Shown here in pieces: positions 1 through 6,499 of a stretch of 10,238 bases of DNA. Source of the DNA: JASHVB01 sp049522565 (GTDB lineage Bacteria > Pseudomonadota > Alphaproteobacteria > Acetobacterales > Acetobacteraceae); NCBI GenBank assembly GCA_049522565.1, contig JBEKNT010000244.1, positions 1 through 10,238 on the forward strand, in the 5' to 3' direction. Both the position numbers and the translations under genes were made by a program. The notes under the pieces were generated by a model, which did no database searches, had not been told where the DNA came from, and saw only the letters and a program-made list of their open reading frames with translations. Numbering within the stretch: position 1 is the stretch's first letter; each line of letters starts with the position of its first letter.

Positions 1-1189
1 AGGTTTCCGGCTCGACCTCCCCCGCCAGCCAATCGATCGCCGCCTGCACCCCACCCCTCCCGTGCGGCATACCAAGCGCGGCAAGCGCCATTTCGACCAC
101 GCTCAGCGTGCCCAGGATCATCGGCGCGTTGACGTGCCCCATATGCGCGATGCGGAACGCCTTGCCGGACAACTCGCCGATGCCGTGCCCCAGCACCACG
201 CCGCAATTCCGATTGCAGTAGCCGCGGATCGCCTCGGGATCGCAGCCCGGGGTCAGCACCGCCGTCACCGTATCGCAGCGTTCGCGCGGGTCGGTGATGT
301 TGAAGCCGATCGCGCCGCCCTCTGCCCACACCCCCACGGCGCGGCGCACCGCCTCGGCCAGCAGGCGGTGGCGGCGGAACGCGTTCTGCAGCCCTTCCTG
401 GAACAACAGGTCCAGCGCCTGGCGCAGGCCGAACAGCAGATGTTCCGGCGGCGTGCCGGCGTATTTCTGGTAGTGTTCGTCGCCGTCGCGGCTGGTCCAG
501 TCCCAGTAGGGCGTGCGCAACCCGGCGGTCTGGTGCGCCGCACGCGCCCGGTCGTTGGCGGCGACGAAGCCGAGGCCCGGCGGCGTCATCATGCCCTTCT
601 GCGAGCCCGACATGGCGACATCGACGCCCCACGCGTCCATCTCGAACGGCATGCAGCCCAGCGAGGCCACCGCATCCACCATCAGCAGCGCGTCGTGCCC
701 GGCGGCGCGCATCGCCTGGCCGATCGCCGCGATATCGTTCACCACGCCCGAGGCGGTGTCGATCTGCGCCACCAGCACGGCCTTGATGCTGCCATGCCGG
801 TCGGCGCGGAGCCGCGCCGTCACCTCCTCCGGCCGGACGGCGCGGCGCATGTCGCCCTTCAGCACCTCGACCTCGGCGCCCAGGCGCGCGGCATTGTTGC
901 CCCAGCCGATGGCGAACCGGCCGCTCTCCAGCACCAGCACCTTGTCGCCGCGGGACAGCACATTGGTCAGCGCGGCTTCCCAGGCGCCGTGCCCGTTGGC
1001 GATGTAGATATAGGCGCGGCCCTTGGTGTGGAACACGCGCGCGACATCGCGCAGCAGGCTGTCGGTCAGGGCCAGCAGCGGGCCGGCGTAGATATCCACC
1101 GCCGGGCGATGCATGGCGCGCAACACTTCATCCGGGATCGTCGTCGGCCCGGGGATTGCCAGGAACTCTCGGCCTGCGCGCACGCTCAT
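1..1189 (-). CDS. Serine/alanine-glyoxylate aminotransferase-like class V PLP enzyme (3' end outside window)
   Basis: This is a fold-type I, class V aminotransferase. Family members move an amino group from serine or alanine to glyoxylate, giving glycine plus hydroxypyruvate or pyruvate, in the cytosol. Reverse-strand translation gives 396 residues with no stop before the left edge. The N-terminus has the family's PGPT motif (residues 14-17). VDAVAS (171-176) carries the cofactor-ring Asp172, and SGSQKG (194-199) carries the PLP lysine Lys198. GTPP (245-248) occupies the usual NTPP position. FRIAHMG (345-351) supplies the substrate-carboxylate arginine Arg346. Family members are about 390-400 aa, so only a short tail should be missing. 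The ATG start has GAGG nine bases upstream. It lies 152 bp downstream of the CitE-like lyase on the same strand, which suggests a shared glyoxylate role. Serine versus alanine preference cannot be read from sequence; SgaA-like is the closest label. Confidence 0.93.
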   Translation of the reverse strand, partial: MSVRAGREFLAIPGPTTIPDEVLRAMHRPAVDIYAGPLLALTDSLLRDVARVFHTKGRAYIYIANGHGAWEAALTNVLSRGDKVLVLESGRFAIGWGNNAARLGAEVEVLKGDMRRAVRPEEVTARLRADRHGSIKAVLVAQIDTASGVVNDIAAIGQAMRAAGHDALLMVDAVASLGCMPFEMDAWGVDVAMSGSQKGMMTPPGLGFVAANDRARAAHQTAGLRTPYWDWTSRDGDEHYQKYAGTPPEHLLFGLRQALDLLFQEGLQNAFRRHRLLAEAVRRAVGVWAEGGAIGFNITDPRERCDTVTAVLTPGCDPEAIRGYCNRNCGVVLGHGIGELSGKAFRIAHMGHVNAPMILGTLSVVEMALAALGMPHGRGGVQAAIDWLAGEVEPET

Positions 1190-1341
1190 TCGTTGCTACC
1201 TCGATCGTGTTGCCGCCTGTGCCGTTAGGCAGCGCCCAACAATTGCCGCGCCAGATAACGCACGGGTCCCGCCCAATGCGCCATGACGGTGAGGCCGGTC
1301 GTGCGCGTCACAAGATGACTCATTTGCCTCTGGGCGTCGCC

Positions 1342-2235
1342 TTACGCCACCAGCCCGTAGCGCTTCGCTTCCGCCATCACCTCCTGCGCCAGCGGCAGCA
1401 TGGCGTAATCGACCATCGCGCCCTGGTAGCTGACCGCGCCCAGGCCGGCTTTCTCGGCGTCTTCGAACACCTTCAGCAGCCCGGAGAAATACGCGATGTC
1501 CTCCGGCGTCGGGCGATAGACCGCGTTGGCGACGGCGACGTGCGACGGGTGCATCACCGCGACGCCGCTATAGCCGATGTCGCGGGCGCGGCGCACCAGC
1601 CGCTCCACCGCCGCGAGATCGTTCATCGGCGTGCCGAAGATGCCGGCGATCGGGTAGGGCGCGCCGCCGGCGCGGCTGTCCAGCACCATCTTCGAGGCGA
1701 GATACACTTGCTCGATCCCGTCGGTCGTCGCGCGGAAGCCGAACGCCCGGGCGAAATCGCCCGAGACCGGGCCACTGATCGCCCCGTGGATGCCCTTCAC
1801 GCGCGGGCTCGCCTTGGCCAGCGCGCAGGCGTCGTGCATGCCCTCGGCTGTCTCGGGCAGCGGCAGGATGCCGACGCTGCCATGCGCCATGCCGGCGCGG
1901 CCTTCGTGGTAGCTGAGCAAATCGTGCAGCCGGCGGATCTCGCCGGGATTGGCGGCCTTGGGCAGGACGATGGCGGTCAGCCCCTCGGTCATCGCCGCGG
2001 CAACCTCTTCGCCGGTGCGCTCCGACAGCGGGTTGACCCGCACGAACGCGCCGACGCCGGCCGCACGCAGCTCGGCGATTTCCTCGCGCAGCAGTGCCAT
2101 CGCCTGCGGCTTGAACTCGGGCGGGACGGAGTCCTCGATGTCCAGCACCGCGGCGCCGGGGGAGACGCGGATCGCCTTGCCGACCCAGTCGCGACGATGC
2201 GCGGGCACGAACAGCGCGGAGCGGATGGGCCACAT
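1342..2235 (-). CDS. HpcH/HpaI aldolase, CitE-like CoA-ester lyase
   Basis: The product is a 297-aa TIM-barrel protein of the HpcH/HpaI-CitE superfamily. Members cleave or form C-C bonds in CoA esters such as citryl-CoA, malyl-CoA or methylmalyl-CoA, using a divalent metal. Visible family marks are SALFVPA near the N-terminus (6-12), LDIEDSVPP (31-39), VRVN with Arg66, PET with the predicted metal ligand Glu128, and GD with Asp160 in the position of the usual second metal ligand. HPS (229-231) and QGAMVDYAML (271-280) form the usual C-terminal block. The length fits CitE-like enzymes of about 270-300 aa, shorter than classical malyl-CoA lyases. The ATG has a strong GGAGG seven bases upstream. 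A glyoxylate aminotransferase follows 152 bp downstream, so a malyl-CoA-type lyase releasing or using glyoxylate is a reasonable guess. The exact substrate is not determined. Confidence 0.93.
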   Translation of the reverse strand: MWPIRSALFVPAHRRDWVGKAIRVSPGAAVLDIEDSVPPEFKPQAMALLREEIAELRAAGVGAFVRVNPLSERTGEEVAAAMTEGLTAIVLPKAANPGEIRRLHDLLSYHEGRAGMAHGSVGILPLPETAEGMHDACALAKASPRVKGIHGAISGPVSGDFARAFGFRATTDGIEQVYLASKMVLDSRAGGAPYPIAGIFGTPMNDLAAVERLVRRARDIGYSGVAVMHPSHVAVANAVYRPTPEDIAYFSGLLKVFEDAEKAGLGAVSYQGAMVDYAMLPLAQEVMAEAKRYGLVA

Positions 2236-2274
2236 GCGGATGCCTCCAGAATGCCGGGTTGCCGTGCCGCTATC

Positions 2275-2290
2275 CCGCGCCCGGGCGCGG
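2275..2290. promoter_or_regulatory. 16-bp perfect GC palindrome upstream of the CitE-like gene
   Basis: CCGCGCCCGGGCGCGG is a perfect 16-bp palindrome. It lies about 40 bp upstream of the CitE-like start codon, in the region divergent from the DUF1236-like gene. The position would suit an operator. Such GC-only palindromes also arise by chance in GC-rich DNA, so a regulatory role is only suggested. Confidence 0.25.
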
Positions 2291-2488
2291 CTGGCAAGGG
2301 AGCGCCCGGCGGCATGGCGCCAGCATATCCGGCGATGGGGAGGTATGGGTAGATTCCGCCGCTATGCGGCCAAGCAGCGTGCGGCCAGGGTGTGTGTTGG
2401 TCAACTCCATCTTGAATTGATCCATCAACCCGCGCTCGGTCCTGCCGTTCTCCCGAGTGCCGGCCTTATTCAAACCATGTATCGGCAT

Positions 2489-2494
2489 GAGGAG
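2489..2494 (+). promoter_or_regulatory. Shine-Dalgarno site fixing the DUF1236-like start
   Basis: GAGGAG lies six bases before the ATG at 2501. It selects this start over several in-frame ones far upstream, which would put the signal peptide in the middle of the protein. It overlaps a 10-bp palindrome (GGAGATCTCC, 2491-2500). Confidence 0.7.
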
Positions 2495-2500
2495 ATCTCC

Positions 2501-2833
2501 ATGAGGAAGTCACTGTTTTCGATCGTCACTGCGTCTGTGCTTCTGTCGGGCGTCGGACTTGCTTCGGCCCAGACGACAACGACGACCAGCACCACCTGGA
2601 CTCCCGATCAAGGCGCCGCGATCACCACTTACTCGACGACCCAGAAGTACACCTCGTTCAGCGATCCAAACCTGACGCCGACGGTCGGTATGGTGCTGCC
2701 CGGCACGGTCACCGTGTATCCGTTGCCATCGACGGTGGTTGTTCAGTCGCCTGACCGCTACAGCTATGGCATCATCAATGACCATACCGTCGTGGTGGAC
2801 CGGTCCAACCGCCAGGTCGTCCACACCTGGTAA
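2501..2833 (+). CDS. Exported DUF1236-like small protein
   Basis: The product has 110 residues. The N-terminus is a typical Sec signal peptide: MRKS, then a hydrophobic stretch, ending ASAQ with probable cleavage after Ala23. The mature protein begins with a run of Thr and Ser (about 25-32), which looks like a flexible linker. The C-terminal third (about 84-110) contains YSYGIINDHTVVVD followed by NRQVVHTW. This matches the compact Y-x-Y...VVVD...R-x-VV pattern at the C-terminus of DUF1236 proteins of alphaproteobacteria, which are of unknown function and usually periplasmic. I infer a periplasmic location. The gene stands alone and is divergent from the CitE-like lyase. A strong terminator lies about 135 bp downstream. 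The family assignment is from memory of the motif and is moderately secure; the coding call itself is firm. Confidence 0.85.
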   Translation: MRKSLFSIVTASVLLSGVGLASAQTTTTTSTTWTPDQGAAITTYSTTQKYTSFSDPNLTPTVGMVLPGTVTVYPLPSTVVVQSPDRYSYGIINDHTVVVDRSNRQVVHTW

Positions 2834-3217
2834 CCCATCGGACAACGATTGGCAGGCTGCCACGCGGGGCGGGGGTAGGTATTTTCCGCAGGTGGTAGCC
2901 GCGTGGCAAATGCCCATGTCAAGGGTCCACGGTGCCTTCCCCGGCATCGCGGTTCTAGCCCAAGACTAAAAAAGGCGCGCCGGCTCCCCGTTGGCGCGCC
3001 TTTCTTTTGTCCCGCGCCGCCCGGTCGAGCAAGACGAAGCGGGACTGTTCAAGCCGGATATTGCCTGGGGGCAGCTATTCCCGCCGTCCCTGCCAACGTC
3101 GATACACGTCGCTTGCGGTCGGGTCCGGCGTGCGGTCGGTCGGTATGCCAAACGCGCGTCCCGCCGCGCCCGCCGTATCGAACAGGCAGCCTGACAAAAG
3201 CAGCCGATCAGCGATGC
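2834..3217. other. Intergenic region with one terminator and no supported gene
   Basis: This stretch lies between the convergent ends of the DUF1236-like gene (+) and the 65-aa small gene (-). It holds the terminator at 2968-3008. The open frames on both strands have no ribosome-binding site, no recognisable motif and no preferred frame, so I call no gene. I see no tRNA or insertion-sequence remnant. Confidence 0.6.
2968..3008. terminator. Bidirectional Rho-independent terminator
   Basis: An 11-bp perfect stem (AAAGGCGCGCC at 2971-2981, GGCGCGCCTTT at 2993-3003) encloses an 11-nt loop. It is followed on the plus strand by a T-rich tail (TTTCTTTT). It is preceded by an A-run that becomes a U-run for minus-strand transcripts. 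It can therefore end the DUF1236-like transcript from the left and the 65-aa gene's transcript from the right. It is the only hairpin in the window with proper T-tracts. Confidence 0.9.
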
Positions 3218-3415
3218 TCAAGGGTGCCGGCTGTCCAGTTCTTCGGCGGTCAGGTGAGCGACCTTGCGGGTGCCCGTCCATATCTCTACGGCAGGGCTGC
3301 GGACGCCAAGCCTCGCCGCAGCGAGAACCGCCGCGTCATCGGTGGGCCGGTTGACCACCTGGTAATCAAAGATGCGATCAGTTTCGTTGAGTAGATACAC
3401 GCGATAATAGGCCAT
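3218..3415 (-). CDS. Conserved-looking 65-aa small protein, function unknown
   Basis: The protein begins MAYYRVYLLNETDRIFDY and has a mid-region DDAAVLAAARLG. A WTGTRKVAHL strand lies near the C-terminus. This pattern is a beta strand with polar turn, an alanine-rich helix starting with Asp-Asp, then a Trp-Gly-x-Arg-x-Val strand. It resembles a group of short cytosolic orphan proteins found in many copies in Rhizobiales and Acetobacteraceae genomes; this is recollection, not a search. No signal peptide or membrane segment is present. The start codon follows a G-rich stretch (GGGGGCC) that may act as a weak ribosome-binding site. The gene is monocistronic, divergent from the Gly/Trp-rich gene, and converges on the bidirectional terminator. 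I can assign no function. Confidence 0.72.
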   Translation of the reverse strand: MAYYRVYLLNETDRIFDYQVVNRPTDDAAVLAAARLGVRSPAVEIWTGTRKVAHLTAEELDSRHP

Positions 3416-3498
3416 ATTGGCCCCCGATTGGTGTGGTCGACCGCCCGGTAATGGTAGCCGGGTAGGGGGCGGCCCGGGAGGCTCGGAATCTACTCAGG

Positions 3499-3528
3499 TT
3501 GAGATGGTGGAAGCTGTGCGACGATAGC
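3499..3528 (+). promoter_or_regulatory. Possible promoter for the Gly/His/Trp-rich gene
   Basis: TTGAGA (3499-3504) matches five of six bases of the TTGACA -35 consensus. GATAGC, 18 bases further on, is a poor -10 match. Transcription from here would give a leader of about 110 nt. This is weak evidence; the true promoter could lie elsewhere in 3416-3645. Confidence 0.2.
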
Positions 3529-3645
3529 CCGGATCCATGCCGTGTGGCGCCGTGGCGAACCACTCCGTCACCCTCTGAAACATCACCGACATACCGCTGC
3601 CGTGATTGCTGCGCAGTGTGGCGCGGTCATGAGGAGTGAGATGCC

Positions 3646-3948
3646 ATGCGCACATTCGTTTCCTCGACCTTGCGTATCGCGGCTCTGGCCGGTGCCCTGG
3701 CCATCCCTCTGGCTGCGCCGTCACCCGCCCATGCCGATTGGCACGGGCACGGCGGCTGGCACGGAGGCTGGGGCTGGCGTGGCGGCTGGGGCTGGCACGG
3801 TGGGCGCTGGGGCTGCTGCTGGCGCGGCGGCGTGTTCATCGGCTTGCCGTCGCTCTACGTTCCGCCCCCGGTCTATTACCCGCCCCCTCGGGCGTACTAT
3901 CCGCCGCCGCCGGCCTACTACCCGCCGCCCTACGCATACCGCTACTGA
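3646..3948 (+). CDS. Exported Gly/His/Trp-rich and Pro/Tyr-rich small protein
   Basis: The product has 100 residues and is built from three parts. Residues 1-31 are a Sec signal peptide, with a basic start (MRTF...R), a hydrophobic core and probable cleavage at AHA-D. Residues 31-61 are almost entirely Gly, Trp, His and Arg, in HGGW/GWGW-type repeats, and include a Cys-Cys pair just before WRGG. Residues 62-100 start with a short hydrophobic stretch (VFIGLPSLYV) and continue as PPPxYYPPP repeats ending AYRY. Proteins with this build are common small envelope or periplasmic proteins in Proteobacteria, without an assigned function. Metal or surface binding by the His/Cys/Trp region is only a guess. 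GAGGAG lies nine bases before the ATG and supports this start. It stands alone on its strand. The low-complexity composition explains the long open frames on the other strand here. Confidence 0.85.
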   Translation: MRTFVSSTLRIAALAGALAIPLAAPSPAHADWHGHGGWHGGWGWRGGWGWHGGRWGCCWRGGVFIGLPSLYVPPPVYYPPPRAYYPPPPAYYPPPYAYRY

Positions 3949-4185
3949 GCGAGCCTGAGCGCGCGCGCAACGCAGTGCCACCGGTCGCCGAGCGTCCTGG
4001 CTGCGGCCTGCCTCCTGCTCCGACTGGTCAGGCCGTCGGCGGGACGAGGCGGCTGAGGGACGCCCGGAAACGTGGCAGAACAGCAGCCACAGCAAGGATT
4101 TACCGGCACCCACTGCGGGCCGCCGCGGCACCATCCCGGTGCCAGGAAACGCCGGCCATGAAACCGCGCCGAAGCTATTTCGGGC

Positions 4186-4211
4186 TATACTCAAGGGTCG
4201 CATCACCCTTG
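4186..4211 (+). promoter_or_regulatory. -10-like box with adjoining palindrome before the 108-aa gene
   Basis: TATACT (4186-4191) is a good -10 match without a clear -35. Directly after it, CAAGGGT (4192-4198) and ACCCTTG (4205-4211) form a perfect 7-bp inverted repeat with a 6-base spacer. It covers the expected transcription start and ends 13 bases before the GTG start codon. It could be a repressor operator, or a small hairpin in the 5' leader just ahead of the GAGG ribosome-binding site. Both readings are inference. Confidence 0.4.
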
Positions 4212-4224
4212 CAGCGAGGTCATC

Positions 4225-4551
4225 GTGAGGCGAGTCTCGTTCTTGTTGCGTAACGCCGCCTTGCCGCCGCCGGCTGCCGAGCGGCGATTGGAGGTTTACG
4301 ACCCCTCGGTGATCCGCGACCGACTCAATCGCTCGATGCGGCGGCGACTGTCGGACGACCTGGAGAGCCTGATACGCAAGGCGTGTCTGGTCGGGCGTCC
4401 GGCCACGGCCGCCGAGCTGTTGATTGTGTTGCGCAATCTTCTCGACGCGGAAAGCCAACAATTCCCCCGCGACCGGCGCATCGTTGACGGCGCCCTCGAA
4501 GGATTGGCTACCGAGATCGCGGCAGCCAGATCGCCCAAGGCCGCGGCCTAG
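4225..4551 (+). CDS. Hypothetical helical protein, 108 aa
   Basis: The product is not confidently recognised. It has 108 residues and no signal peptide or membrane segment. The first 45 residues are rich in Arg (for example RDRLNRSMRRRLSDDL), so this part is basic. The remainder looks helical: RKACLVGRPATAAELLIVLRNLLD (about 51-74, an acidic/leucine-rich helical hairpin), then RDRRIVDGALEGLATEI. The pattern of a short helix, Gly, then TAAELL...L resembles repeat-like helical pairs seen in small orphan proteins of Acetobacteraceae, but I cannot name a family. The GTG start has GAGG five bases upstream. An alternative in-frame ATG at residue 38 would drop the basic region. A palindrome sits in the leader, and a hairpin pair follows the stop codon. 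It converges on the SDR gene. Confidence 0.68.
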   Translation: MRRVSFLLRNAALPPPAAERRLEVYDPSVIRDRLNRSMRRRLSDDLESLIRKACLVGRPATAAELLIVLRNLLDAESQQFPRDRRIVDGALEGLATEIAAARSPKAAA

Positions 4552-4562
4552 CGGGCAAGACA

Positions 4563-4601
4563 TGCCGTGCCGGCGGCACGGCAGGTGCCGGATCACCGGC
4601 A
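4563..4601. terminator. Tandem GC hairpins between convergent genes
   Basis: TGCCGTGCC (4563-4571) and GGCACGGCA (4575-4583) form a perfect 9-bp stem with a 3-base loop. TGCCGG (4586-4591) and CCGGCA (4596-4601) form a second 6-bp stem. They lie 11 bases after the 108-aa gene's stop and about 50 bases from the end of the convergent SDR gene. Neither has a T-tract, so they would be weak or factor-assisted terminators, or 3'-end stabilisers. Confidence 0.4.
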
Positions 4602-4649
4602 AGGCCAGCGTCGCTCCATCGCGGTACCAGGGTCCGGTAAGGCCAAGAC

Positions 4650-5432
4650 CTATTGCGCCGGTGCCTTGCCCGGCTGCGTCGCCATCACCGCCCCCATCAA
4701 ACGCGGCGGCAGCAGCCCGACGATACGCGCGGCCAGTCCCATCCACCACGGGAAGGTCACCCGGATCCGTCCGGCCGCGACGCCGCGCAGGATGATCCGC
4801 GCGGCCCGGTCGGCGTCCATCAGCCCCGGCATCGGGAAGCGGTTGCGCGCGGTCATCGCGGTGCGGATATAGCCGGGACAGACGCTGGTCAGCGCGATGC
4901 CCTCTCGCCGCAGGCCCAGCGCGGCCGCCACCGCCCAGCTATCCACCGCCGCCTTGGACGCGCAATACGACGGCGCGCCCGGCGCCGCGACGAACGCCGC
5001 GATCGAGGCGACCGCGACGATACGGCCGCGCCATCCGTCCGGCCCGGCCGGCTGGCTCTGCATCACCTCGATCGCCGGCAGCACCGTGTTCAGCACGCCG
5101 CCGAGATTGGTGGCGAAGATGCCGCGAGCCTGCGACGGGTGCTCCGGGCGGTTGTCGCCGGTGCCGCCGGAGATGCCGGCGTTCGCCACCACGAGGTCCA
5201 GCGGCCCGGTCGCCGCCACCCAGCCCGCCATCGCCGCCTCGTCCCGGACATCCAGGACGGCGCTTGTCGCCATCGCCCCGCGCGACCGGCAGGCATCGAC
5301 CACTGTCCCGAGCCGCCCGGCGTCCCGGCCCGACAGGTGCAGCGTCACGCCGGGCGCCGCCAGCGCCAGCGCCAACGCCTGGCCGATCCCCGACGAGGCG
5401 CCGGTGATCAGCACACGGGAATAATGCGTCAT
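4650..5432 (-). CDS. SDR family NAD(P)-dependent oxidoreductase
   Basis: This is a 260-aa classical short-chain dehydrogenase/reductase, which interconverts an alcohol and a carbonyl with NAD(P)H. All hallmarks are present: the cofactor-binding TGASSGIG (10-17), DV at 61-62 binding the adenine ring, NAG (84-86), Asn109, catalytic Ser143 in VASIAAF, the active-site pair Tyr156 and Lys160 in YCASK, and CPG (185-187) followed by IRTAM. The last 35 residues (about 226-250) are hydrophobic (PWWMGLAARIVGLLPPRLMGAVM), a tail seen in some SDRs that act on lipid-like substrates or touch the membrane; here that is inference. The ATG has AGGA eight bases upstream. It is divergent from yicC with 54 bp between start codons. 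The substrate is unknown. Confidence 0.93.
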   Translation of the reverse strand: MTHYSRVLITGASSGIGQALALALAAPGVTLHLSGRDAGRLGTVVDACRSRGAMATSAVLDVRDEAAMAGWVAATGPLDLVVANAGISGGTGDNRPEHPSQARGIFATNLGGVLNTVLPAIEVMQSQPAGPDGWRGRIVAVASIAAFVAAPGAPSYCASKAAVDSWAVAAALGLRREGIALTSVCPGYIRTAMTARNRFPMPGLMDADRAARIILRGVAAGRIRVTFPWWMGLAARIVGLLPPRLMGAVMATQPGKAPAQ

Positions 5433-5452
5433 GGCCGCGATCCTAGCGCGGG

Positions 5453-5486
5453 TTGCGGTGCGCCGGGCGGCTGTTAGAACAGCGCC
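5453..5486 (+). promoter_or_regulatory. Possible promoter giving a leaderless yicC mRNA
   Basis: TTGCGG (5453-5458) and TAGAAC (5475-5480) are separated by 16 bases. The -10-like box ends six bases before the yicC ATG, so the expected transcription start falls on or next to that ATG. There is no Shine-Dalgarno sequence before the ATG. Together these suggest a leaderless transcript. The consensus matches are modest (3 of 6 and 4 of 6). Confidence 0.4.
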
Positions 5487-6374
5487 ATGACCCTTCTCGC
5501 CTCAATGACCGGATTTGCTCGCGCCGAAGGCAGTGCCGGTGGCCTCGCCTGGGCCTGGGAGCTGCGCAGTGTCAACGGCCGCGGCCTCGACCTGCGCTTC
5601 CGCCTGCCGCCTGGCTGGGACGCGCTGGAGCCCGCGCTGCGCGATGCCGCGGGCAAGCGCCTCAAGCGCGGCAACGTCACCGCCGGCCTGACCGTGAAGC
5701 GCGAGAGCGAGGCGCGGCTGGCGCTCGATCCCGCGGCGCTGGAGCAAGCGCTGGCGATCGCGATGGCGTTGCATGCGCGCATACCCGGCAGCCCGGTGCC
5801 GCGCGCCGAGGCGCTGCTGTCGCTGCCCGGCGTGCTGCGCGCCGCTGCGGTCGATCCGGCGGAGGAACGCGCCGCCGCGGCGGAGGTGGTCCAGGCCGGG
5901 TTCGCCCGGGCGCTGGCCGGGCTGGTCGCCGCGCGCGAGGCCGAGGGCGCCAGGCTCGCTGCCGTCCTCACCGGCTTGCTCCGGGAGATCGCGGCGCTGC
6001 GGCAGCAGGCCGCAACACAGGCGGCCGACCAGCCGGCGGCGCAGCGGGCGCGCGTGATGGAGAACCTCACGGCGCTGTTGCGCGAGGCGCCGTCCCTGCC
6101 GCAGGAGCGGATCGCCCAAGAGGTGGCGTTGCTGGCGGCACGGTCCGACGTGCGCGAGGAACTCGATCGCCTGGACAGCCATATTGCCGCGGCGCATGCC
6201 CTGCTGGCCGAGGCGGCGAATATCGGCCGGCGATTCGATTTCCTGGTGCAGGAGTTCAACCGCGAGGCCAACACGCTGTGCAGCAAGTCGGCCTCGACGG
6301 CGCTGACCGCCACCGGCCTGAAGCTGAAGGCGACGATCGAGCAATTGCGTGAGCAAGTGCAGAACATCGAATGA
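5487..6374 (+). CDS. yicC: YicC/YloC family endoribonuclease
   Basis: The 295-aa product has the diagnostic YicC ends. The N-terminus has SMTGFAR (6-12) and ELRSVNGRGLDLRFRLP (25-41). The C-terminal DUF1732 block has GRRFDFLVQEFNREANT followed by CSKSA and ending KLKATIEQLREQVQNIE. Between them is an Ala/Arg/Glu-rich helical middle with coiled-coil character (about 130-225). YicC proteins are metal-dependent endoribonucleases; in enterobacteria they are linked to sRNA turnover and stationary-phase survival. The length matches the family's usual 285-295 aa. No Shine-Dalgarno site precedes the ATG, which may be leaderless. gmk follows, a neighbour order seen in many bacteria, but here a REP doublet separates the two. 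Confidence 0.96.
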   Translation: MTLLASMTGFARAEGSAGGLAWAWELRSVNGRGLDLRFRLPPGWDALEPALRDAAGKRLKRGNVTAGLTVKRESEARLALDPAALEQALAIAMALHARIPGSPVPRAEALLSLPGVLRAAAVDPAEERAAAAEVVQAGFARALAGLVAAREAEGARLAAVLTGLLREIAALRQQAATQAADQPAAQRARVMENLTALLREAPSLPQERIAQEVALLAARSDVREELDRLDSHIAAAHALLAEAANIGRRFDFLVQEFNREANTLCSKSASTALTATGLKLKATIEQLREQVQNIE

Positions 6375-6395
6375 TCAGGGCCAGCACCGGCGGCA

Positions 6396-6482
6396 CCCAC
6401 GTCATGACCGGGCTTGACCCGGCCATCGCTCGCCGTACCCTGCCGCGATCGATGGCCGGGTCAAGCCCGGTCATGACGTGGG
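6396..6482. repeat. REP doublet, copy 1 (between yicC and gmk)
   Basis: Two perfectly complementary 33-bp arms (6396-6428 and 6450-6482) flank a 21-bp centre. Each arm is itself a small hairpin, with CCGGG and CCCGG around a 5-base CTTGA or TCAAG loop. The whole is therefore a pair of REP hairpins in inverted orientation. It starts 22 bases after the yicC stop codon. It has no T-tract. It shares its core, CCGGGCTTGACCCGGCCATC, with the copies after the LLM gene and at the right edge. Likely roles are 3'-end mRNA protection or attenuation between yicC and gmk, or simply mobility driven by a RAYT-type transposase located elsewhere. Confidence 0.92.
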
Positions 6483-6499
6483 ATGGACCGTGCGGCGGT

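Noticed and set aside
62..1228. 388-codon open frame on the plus strand
   Set aside because: It is antisense to the aminotransferase, whose motifs are intact. The frame is His/Arg/Ala-rich, as expected from GC-rich antisense sequence.
1156..2352. 398-codon open frame on the plus strand
   Set aside because: It is antisense to the CitE-like lyase and has no recognisable domain or ribosome-binding site.
2365..2387. Direct repeat TGCGGCCA spaced 15 bases
   Set aside because: It occurs only twice, is short and GC-rich, and has no link to a promoter element.
2491..2500. GGAGATCTCC palindrome over the DUF1236-like ribosome-binding site
   Set aside because: It is too tight to fold into a stable RNA hairpin, since only three pairs can form around a 4-base loop. 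Chance is enough to explain it.
3075..3281. 68-codon minus-strand frame overlapping the end of the 65-aa gene
   Set aside because: Its tail looks somewhat protein-like, but there is no ribosome-binding site, no recognised motif, and overlap with a better gene.
3721..4749. 342-codon open frame on the minus strand
   Set aside because: It overlaps the Gly/Trp-rich gene, the 108-aa gene and the end of the SDR gene. Its composition is an artefact of low-complexity repeats read in antisense.
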